Below are positions 43,023-48,593 of a stretch of 48,593 bases of DNA, piece by piece. Position 1 is the first letter of the stretch; each line of letters begins with the position of its first letter. This DNA is from Branchiostoma floridae (lineage: Eukaryota; Chordata; Leptocardii; Amphioxiformes; Branchiostomatidae). Made by a program: the position numbers and the translations under genes. The stretch spans positions 3,349,929-3,398,521 of the forward strand of contig NC_049982.1 in assembly GCF_000003815.2 (NCBI RefSeq), written 5' to 3'. The notes below the pieces were generated by a model. That model did no database searches and was not told where the DNA came from. It was given only the letters and a program-made list of their open reading frames with translations.

Positions 43023-44030
43023 CGGGGGCCTTCGGCGGCCCCCGAACCCCTGCCCTGACGCTGTGAAAAAATCCTGGTGAGAACACTGGACTTACACTAG
43101 TCCCAGTCTGCAGTTCTGATATCCAAGCTTTTGCCATGTAACACTGTTACAAGTGTAAGTGTTACACCCTGACGTTTTCCCCTGATTACTGCAGCGTGTA
43201 TCACTTACTTTATCCTGTACTGTAACATGGTTACACTTACACTAGTTCTAGTCTAAAATCCTTACATCCAAGCGTTTGTCCTGTAACAGTACTAACACTG
43301 TTAGTAAGTGTTACACCCTAACATTTCTCCCTGATTACTGCAGCATGTATTGCCCACTTGGTCCTGTACTGTAACACGGTTACACTTACACAGTTCCAGT
43401 CTAAAATCCTGACATCCAAGCCATTGTCCAGTAACACTGCTACTAGTGTTAGTGTTACACCCTGACGTTTTCTCCTGATTATTGCAGCGTGTATCACTTA
43501 CTTTATCCTGTAATGTAACATGGTTACACTTAAAGTTACACTAGTCCCAGTCTGCAGGTCTGACATCCATGCTTTTGTCCTGTAACACTGTTACACCCTG
43601 ATGTTTTCCCCTGATTATTGCAGCGTGTATCGCTTACTTTGTCCTGTAATGTTACACGGTTACCCTTACACTAGTTCTAGTCTGTAATTCTGATATCCAA
43701 GCCTTTGTCCTGTAACACTGTTACACCTCGACGTTTCTCCCTGATTATTGCAGCGTGTATCGCTTACTTTGTCCTGTAATATAACATAGTTACACTTACA
43801 CACTTCTACACTAGCTCCAGTCTGCAGTTCTGTTCTGCTATCCAAGCCTTTGTCCAGTAACACTGTTACACCCTTAAGTTTCTCCCAGATTATTGCAGCA
43901 TGTATCGCTTACTTTGTCCTGTACTGTAACATCCAAGCCATTGTCCAGTAACACTGTTACTAGTGTTAGTGTTACACCCTAACGTTTTCTCCTGATTATT
44001 GCAGCATGTATCGCTTACTTTGTCCCGACC
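41600..44030. repeat. ~137-bp tandem repeat (~9 units), interrupted
   Basis: Unit contains ccaagcttttgccctgtaac, actgttacaccctgatgttt, ctccctgattattgcagcgt, gtatcacttactttgtcctg, taacatggttacacttacac, tagtc. Copies lie at 41600-41868 and 43089-44030, split by a 1.2-kb element. Each unit has the near palindrome tgtaacactgttaca and an acceptor-like ctgattattgcag. Confidence 0.9.
41869..43088. mobile_element. 1.2-kb element with CAGTG inverted ends (hAT-like), inserted in the tandem array
   Basis: Ends CAGTGTTCTCACCAGG and its inverse CCTGGTGAGAACACTG are exact over 16 bp, then similar (ccttttc / gaaaaaat). Comparison with intact units shows it lies between ggttac and acttacac. No clear 8-bp TSD is seen (perhaps ac only). 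The interior has a GC-rich foldback (42965-43055: gggggcttcgcccccctggg, ccgccgggggccttcggcgg). A promoter-like region at 42430-42600 has tgacgtca and ccgccatttt (YY1-type) motifs. No transposase frame is present. Confidence 0.8.
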
Positions 44031-44039
44031 TAATCTCAT

Positions 44040-44275
44040 TACCGCCCTACAAACACATTACCACTCCAGCAGGCAGGAGTCCGCCCCATTATGCACACGG
44101 CATAATGACAGAAACCGTGCAGAATAATTGGAGCAGGTTTTCTCTGTGAAACTGACAACCCCGATTTTACTTGCGATGTCAGGAAATCGGGTTATCTCCA
44201 TGGAGAAACAGCCGTAAATTAGATTGAGTCGGCTGCAGGGAAACAGGGTCAGCTGATGGACATGATGCGAGCCGA
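44040..44275. promoter_or_regulatory. Candidate regulatory segment with palindrome
   Basis: cattatgc-acacg-gcataatg (44087-44107) is a perfect spaced palindrome, followed by gaataattgg and gtaaattagattg homeodomain-type cores. The segment is unique within the window. Regulatory function is inference. Confidence 0.3.
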
Positions 44276-44280
44276 CCTGA

Positions 44281-44426
44281 NNNNNNNNNNNNNNNNNNNN
44301 NNNNNNNNNNNNNNNNNNNNNNNNNNNNNNNNNNNNNNNNNNNNNNNNNNNNNNNNNNNNNNNNNNNNNNNNNNNNNNNNNNNNNNNNNNNNNNNNNNNN
44401 NNNNNNNNNNNNNNNNNNNNNNNNNN
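44281..44426. other. Assembly gap (146 N)
   Basis: Run of N; any frame crossing it is meaningless. Confidence 1.
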
Positions 44427-44681
44427 AGCACGGGGAAAGTCTCCTCTCACATCAAAATACAGATAAAAACTGAGATGGAATAAAGTCATCAGCAGAGACT
44501 TCACTACAAAACATGAGGCTGAAATTGTTGTAAGCTGCTGCTTTTTTTTCAGTATTTCACATTTTTGATGACCAACATTCCACGATTACAGAGAAAAGTC
44601 AAATTTTCTGTTTTGCCAAAAAGAAAACTTATTTGCTTGCAGGCTGCAGCTGAAGAACATCAGAGGAACTTTCTTGTTTAG

Positions 44682-44802
44682 TTGTTGAGATCCGCCTCGG
44701 GGGCTGAACTGAGCAAATTATCTACATCCAAGTCAAGGATACTATTTCTGACAGACATCCGATAATCCGATTCTGAGGAGTCTGGCAAATCTTCTGCCTT
44801 CC
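44682..44802 (-). CDS. Possible terminal exon, minus strand
   Basis: On the minus strand an acceptor-like tttttggaaggcag precedes a frame reading EDLPDSSESDYRMSVRNSIL, then DLDVDNLLSSAPEADLNN and a TAA stop. The Ser/Asp/Leu composition looks more protein-like than other desert frames and could be the C-terminus of a regulatory protein. No upstream exon with matching phase was identified, and no family is recognised. The alternative is a chance frame. Confidence 0.25.
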
Positions 44803-45039
44803 AAAAAGGTAGAAACATGTCAGAAAATGTCTTCTTTAGATGAGAACAATGATGAAAACTCAAGTCAGAACTAATTAATTACAATAATTCATCAAACATC
44901 AGAGCCTTTTTTTTTCAGAATCAAACATTCTATTTTTGACACACATGTGACAATCACAATCTTTTGTCCAGACAAAAAACAACATTTGTTTAGTAACCGT
45001 CCCCCATATGGCCTGCGCTTTTGTTTCAGATGAAGATGC

Positions 45040-45135
45040 CAAACGTAATCTCTGGAGATCGTGATTAGATAATGACTGGATTAACTCCGCGTTTTAAGCC
45101 TCTGGCGTAATCTCTAAATCAACAACATTTGGCAG
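45040..45135. promoter_or_regulatory. Cluster of GATTA/TAATC motifs
   Basis: cgtaatctctgg, cgtgattagataatg, tggattaactcc and gcgtaatctctaaatc occur within 90 bp; TAATCY/GGATTA is the core bound by Otx/Pitx-type homeodomains. Unique in the window. Function inferred only from motif density. Confidence 0.3.
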
Positions 45136-45289
45136 GATGTTCCAGAAACGTCTTGTCCATGTGGTGAGAGAAAATGAGTTAGAATCTGTAAGAACCGTCC
45201 CGGTTAGACCAGGGCAGGGCTGAGCTCGCGCAGTGGCGCTACGTGCGGATTTCCATGTAAAAACCTCCCATTGTAATTCTGCAATCAGT

Positions 45290-46110
45290 GCTGCATAATG
45301 TATGATAATGGCACTCCGGGCCCCGCTGGTTTCCCACCCAGACCGGGCAGCTTTCCCCTTTGTTCGCCCGTTTCTAACGCCAAACTAGCCAGGATTCCCG
45401 CTTCTGGGGGCCTGATTTGTGAAATATTCCATGTTTCCAGCCCAGTTTGTGCCCAGACGGGCGGGCTGAGATTCTGCGCCGGGAAAACATGACAGTCGGG
45501 CGATGATGAATAACCCGTCTAGACACATCCGTACGGAGACAGCAGAATATCCGCCCCGCCTTGTCCCCGACACTTTGCACAGTTTTCCCGTGTTTTTCCC
45601 GGCTCACAGCCGCCCTTACCGTCCAATATGGTGGGGAAATGCGAGAAAACATGATTTTTGTGCGGGGTGTTCGTTCCGCCCCGCGCAGAGCGGCAGACAT
45701 CCATAAATTACCAGTCTGAGCAGGCCTGTTCGGTCCCGCTCCGCCGCCCTCCCCGGCCCTTCCCCTGCCCTCCCCGCCAACAAACCCGCCACACAGCCCC
45801 GGGAAACCTTGACGAGATGCCGAGGAATGAAAATAAGAGTCTGGCTGAGTGAGGAGATGTCTGGATGGTGCAGACTGTGCAGAAAACAAGGCGGAGTCGG
45901 CTGGTGCGGCCGCATGTCGGGCTAACGGTCCGGCATCATCACCATCCATCTCACCCACACATCCCTCTCACGCACAAAATCTGCCGCTTTTAACCCAAAA
46001 CTTCACACAACAACACAGAACAACATCGGCTATCGCCCCAGCCGTGAGACTAGCTCGGAAATGGCGCCCTTACCTGGAGAATTGATGCAGTTTTCCGGAA
46101 TAACAGCAGC
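45290..46110. promoter_or_regulatory. CpG-rich tract, possible promoter region of SAMM50
   Basis: CpG-dense sequence about 0.8-1.6 kb upstream of the first visible SAMM50 exon. It has gtccaatatggtgggg (45619), ggaaatggcgccctt (46057; YY1-like aaatggcgcc) and CCAAT-type elements. A strong minus-strand donor (ctccag|gtaagg at about 46075) hints at a divergent transcript. The missing SAMM50 first exon could lie here or in the nearby gap. Long frames on both strands reflect high GC and lack domains. Confidence 0.4.
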
Positions 46111-46335
46111 TCCCAACAGCACAGGATTCCGCTATGCGCGCTGCATACCAAAATCTGACCTTTCACCTCGCAGCTTTACGACACTTTGACGATTTGTGGT
46201 AACAGTTGGATGGAAGTAATGTAATGTCAATAGAAAAGCAAAATACAACGACATAACTGACGTTCTGTGAGCCCTTTTAATAAATACACTTAATATCCTT
46301 CAAATACATTGTGAAATGTAAGGATGTCACGCTAT

Positions 46336-46435
46336 NNNNNNNNNNNNNNNNNNNNNNNNNNNNNNNNNNNNNNNNNNNNNNNNNNNNNNNNNNNNNNNNN
46401 NNNNNNNNNNNNNNNNNNNNNNNNNNNNNNNNNNN
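46336..46435. other. Assembly gap (100 N)
   Basis: Exactly 100 N, a conventional placeholder for unknown length, between the CpG-rich tract and the first SAMM50 exon. Confidence 1.
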
Positions 46436-46449
46436 GAGTCTATGGAAAA

Positions 46450-46830
46450 ACGTCCTTGGCAGGGGGGGGGGGGGGGGTTAGGGGTTGAGGTTGGGGAGGA
46501 GGTTCAGGAGGTGGTTGGGGAGGGGGTTAGGGGAGGGGAGGCACCTGGAGGTCCCCTGGGCCGGCCCTTCCACGGAGAGGCGCCGTGAATAATTCATTAC
46601 GGGGTGAGCTCATCTAATGTCTGATCTCCAGCCATCAGGGGAGGGGGGAGGGGCAGGGGGTTAGGGCAGGGGGTTAGGGGTGGGGAGGCACCTGGAGGTC
46701 CCCTGGGCCAGCCCTGCCATGGAGAGGCGCCATGAATTATTCATTACGGGGTGAGCTCATCTAATGTCTGATCTCCAGCCATCAGGGGAGGGGGGAGGGG
46801 CAGGGGGTTAGGGGACGGGGAATCTGATTG
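46450..46830. repeat. G-rich ~146-bp tandem duplication
   Basis: ggaggcacctggaggtcccc through atctccagccatcaggggag occurs at about 46538-46645 and 46684-46790. Units are separated by gggttagggg-type G-rich runs; a poly-G run lies at 46461-46477. Confidence 0.85.
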
Positions 46831-46911
46831 GGAATCTTATAGACAGTAACTTTGTAAGAGCCTCAATGACATTAATAAAGTCTGATGATGATGCTGTTTC
46901 CATGGCAACAG

Positions 46912-46986
46912 GCTCCGGAGGCGGCAGGAGGAGTACCGGAGATGGAGGGACACGAGAGGCACGAGATTGTTCTGGACAGTAAGCCG
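46912..46986 (+). CDS. SAMM50: SAMM50 exon (N-terminal acidic segment)
   Basis: An acceptor (catggcaacag) ends at 46911 and a strong donor (gtaagt) starts at 46987. The 75-nt exon is phase 0 at both ends and reads APEAAGGVPEMEGHERHEIV then LDSKP. It joins in frame to the next exon, giving LDSKP-VKVERVHVDGLG, which lines up with the region just before the POTRA domain of Sam50. N-terminal sequence of this protein is poorly conserved and acidic, consistent with this exon. No start codon in the right frame precedes it: the ATG at 46902 is in another frame that stops, although an internal Met at codon 11 exists. The first coding exon is therefore probably upstream, perhaps in the gap. Confidence 0.75.
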
Positions 46987-47471
46987 GTAAGTTATCTGGT
47001 TAGCAAATAATCAATCTATATAGCAAACAAGTTAGTTATCAGGTTAACCAATGACTGTTCTGGACAGCAAACTAGTAGGTTATCTGGTTAACCTGTTTAG
47101 TCATCTCATTAACCAATAACACTACCTGGAAACCACGTGCATTCCATGGCAGTCAATAACCATGCTCACTTGTCAGGTACCTGGATGAAACTCCACCTTG
47201 CACAGCAAACCTGCAAGTTTCCCAGTGAACAGATTTTTCTGTACAACATAGCAAATCAGTAACACAACTCCAGGAAACTCAGACAGCCACAGATACAGAC
47301 AATGTGTATTTTTACATGGCCTGTGCTACACAAGCTCCTGCTGCCAGGGGCTGATTGGGGGTCCTGAGCTGTGAAGGGTTGTTAACTTGATGTAGTCAGG
47401 CTAATTTTCTATGTAAATGTCCATGTAAGTGTGCAATGACCCTTATAAAACTGTACCCTGCCTCCCCCCAG

Positions 47472-47573
47472 GTGAAAGTGGAGCGTGTCCATGTGGACGG
47501 TTTGGGTCGTACCAAAGACGACATCATCGTGAGGGAGGTGAAGGATGTGCTCAACTCCACCAGCTTCGAGGAC
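47472..47573 (+). CDS. SAMM50: SAMM50 exon (start of POTRA domain)
   Basis: The acceptor cctcccccccag-type tract ends at 47471 and the donor gtgagt begins at 47574; 102 nt, phase 0 in and out. It encodes VHVDGLGRTKDDIIVREVKD, the most recognisable block of metazoan Sam50 (human has VHFDGLGRTKDDII). This is the first strand and helix of the single POTRA domain, which faces the intermembrane space and helps pass beta-barrel precursors such as VDAC and Tom40 into the SAM complex. The domain start, exon borders and neighbours agree, so identification is firm. The donor region is triplicated in the following intron. Confidence 0.93.
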
Positions 47574-47730
47574 GTGAGTTATGCATTCATGAATCACGAA
47601 TATGCAAATAAGATGCTAGTACATACAAACTCTGCCAGCTTCGAGGCCATACCCATGCATGAATCACGAATATGGAAGTCAAATGCTAGTACATGCAAAC
47701 TGCAGCAGCTTTGAGGACGTGAGTTATATG
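47553..47730. repeat. ~70-75-bp tandem repeat spanning a SAMM50 donor (3 copies)
   Basis: The exon end aactccaccagcttcgaggac plus donor gtgagttatg and intron atgaatcacgaatatg is repeated at 47628 and 47698. Copy 2 has lost the donor (gaggccatacc); copy 3 keeps gaggac|gtgagtt. The copies therefore include about 21 nt of coding sequence and the splice site. Confidence 0.85.
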
Positions 47731-47834
47731 TATGAATATTTGAATGGTGCAGGTAAAATTTCTGGGGTGCAGATAATTTCAAAAGCTTCCAGCACAATGC
47801 AGGTAGACAGAAAATAAAGTATTTCTAGCCCTAG

Positions 47835-47858
47835 ATGATGATGATGATGACAGTGATT

Positions 47859-47894
<36 letters not shown>

Positions 47895-47930
47895 ATCATG
47901 ATGATGATGATGATGATGATGGTGATGAAC
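47835..47930. repeat. (GAT)n microsatellite in a SAMM50 intron
   Basis: About 28 gat-type triplets with few interruptions, ending about 55 bp before the next exon acceptor. Confidence 0.95.
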
Positions 47931-47985
47931 AGACAGATGAGAAAGATGCTGATTCCCTCCCATCATCTCCTCCTCCCGTCCACAG

Positions 47986-48180
47986 GTGATCCTCAGATCT
48001 CATCACGCCAAGACGAGGCTGGAGCGGCTCGGCATCTTTAAGAATGTCGGCATCTTCATCGACACGTCGAAAGGTCCGGAGGCTGACCCCAACGGCCTGG
48101 AGGTCACCTTCGAGGTCAAGGAGCTGCGACCTTTGACCGGCACAGCCAACACCATGGTCGGCAACAACGAAGGGTCGATG
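47986..48180 (+). CDS. SAMM50: SAMM50 exon (rest of POTRA, start of barrel)
   Basis: The acceptor tcccgtccacag ends at 47985; 195 nt, phase 0 at both ends. It continues the previous exon as [21 protein letters not shown], then [20 protein letters not shown] (POTRA strands) and [13 protein letters not shown]. The last block, [12 protein letters not shown] in other species, leads into the first strands of the 16-stranded outer-membrane barrel. The donor would be gtgggg at 48181, weaker than average; the in-frame continuation reaches TAA after GHT, so splicing here is required. Together the three exons give 124 codons of a protein usually near 470 residues. The barrel exons lie beyond the window. 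Confidence 0.93.
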
Positions 48181-48194
48181 GTGGGGCACACTTA

Positions 48195-48325
48195 AACAAT
48201 CATTATAATCATTTAAACAATCATTATAATCATAAACACAAACAAAAATATAGACATAAACACAACATAAACATAAATGTAAATATAAACACAAACATAA
48301 ACACAAACATAAACATAAACAAAGG
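48195..48325. repeat. (ATAAACAC/ATAAAC)n A-rich repeat
   Basis: Degenerate aacataaacacaaac units and a duplicated aacaatcattataatcat at 48195-48231, in the SAMM50 intron. Confidence 0.85.
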
Positions 48326-48341
48326 GACACTGCTTACACAC

Positions 48342-48450
48342 TAGTCTGTGTAACACAAACTCCGCTGTCCAGGGCTGTAACTGGCCCCTCCCCGCGGAGT
48401 TGGCCGGCGGATGTTGGGCGGGCTGCTATAAGCGAGATTTAATCAGGCTA
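48342..48450. mobile_element. 109-bp MITE with 9-bp TSD (family M9, copy 2)
   Basis: Begins TAGTCTGTGTAACACAAACT and ends GATTTAATCAGGCTA; inverse orientation to the copy at 11022-11127. Exact 9-bp duplication cttacacac at 48333-48341 and 48451-48459. Internal block ggccggcggatgttgggcgg matches copy 1. It lies in the SAMM50 intron. Confidence 0.85.
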
Positions 48451-48459
48451 CTTACACAC

Positions 48460-48593
48460 TTGTCTCCTTCTAGAGCTCAACACATGGAAAATAATATGAC
48501 CAAATCAATACACCCGTGAACAAAGTTAAGCTATTGAAAACATGCTTCCTAACAACATGCTCAACAAATATGAAAACCAAGCAACATCCAAAT
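48460..48593. other. SAMM50 intron, right edge
   Basis: AT-rich intron sequence, nothing further seen. Confidence 0.5.

Noticed and set aside
2389-44030. CRISPR-like arrays
   Set aside because: Repeats are contiguous minisatellites without unique spacers, and the DNA is eukaryotic.
44058-44504. Frames crossing the N run
   Set aside because: They exist only because N was translated as X; no evidence on either side.
45374-45958. 194-codon minus frame upstream of SAMM50
   Set aside because: High GC makes several overlapping frames open on both strands; no domain or splice pattern supports it.
46060-46185. ATGGCGCCC as SAMM50 start exon
   Set aside because: The frame ends in TGA with no usable donor before it, and the sequence does not resemble the Sam50 N-terminus.
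46902-46980. ATG at 46902 as the SAMM50 start
   Set aside because: It is in a different frame from the Sam50 exon and stops at 46980; an acceptor ending at 46911 fits the phase instead.
1-48593. tRNA or rRNA genes
   Set aside because: I found no A/B-box pairs with a cloverleaf-compatible arrangement or rRNA-like blocks by eye; a tRNAscan/Infernal run would settle it.

Overview
The window is eukaryotic nuclear DNA: spliced exons with GT-AG boundaries, long AT-leaning noncoding tracts, dense minisatellites, and many short non-autonomous DNA transposons with clear target-site duplications (TSDs). The repeat style and the gene families suggest a marine invertebrate, most likely a lancelet (Branchiostoma). 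That assignment is inference from sequence style and recalled repeats, not a database match. Two runs of N (44281-44426 and 46336-46435) show it is a scaffold from a draft assembly.

Layout. (1) 1-2358, minus strand: the 5' half of a gene whose first exon encodes the NAD(P)-binding start of an extended short-chain dehydrogenase (dihydroflavonol-reductase/epimerase-like). The downstream exons, all phase compatible, encode a long Lys/Glu-rich acidic segment and run off the left edge. Tandem repeats straddle several of its splice sites, and a 60-63 bp minisatellite sits just upstream of its ATG. (2) 3138-7518: a 4.4 kb foldback (near-perfect palindrome) element with a candidate 9-bp TSD. Its inner arms are 51-bp repeats made of splice-site consensus sequences. 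(3) 7.5-44 kb: a gene desert with no convincing gene. It holds minisatellites (22, 21, ~40, 41, 80, ~125, 57 and ~137 bp units), hAT-like and PIF/Harbinger-like MITEs, a short MITE family with 9-bp TSDs, dispersed repeats, a LINE 3' remnant, and a few CpG-rich or palindromic islands that could be regulatory. (4) 44-46.3 kb: possible conserved regulatory DNA and a CpG-rich tract, probably near the start of the right-hand gene. (5) 46912-48180, plus strand: three consecutive phase-0 exons of SAMM50 (mitochondrial outer-membrane Sam50/Tob55), covering its N-terminal segment and POTRA domain. The gene continues past the right edge.

The two genes lie about 44 kb apart on opposite strands and point outward; nothing suggests a functional link. 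The most interesting theme is that tandem repeats repeatedly span exon/intron junctions in both genes (five cases), and that the foldback element is itself an array of splice-like motifs. Next are the apparent Rossmann-plus-acidic-insert gene architecture and the set of MITE families with readable TSDs.
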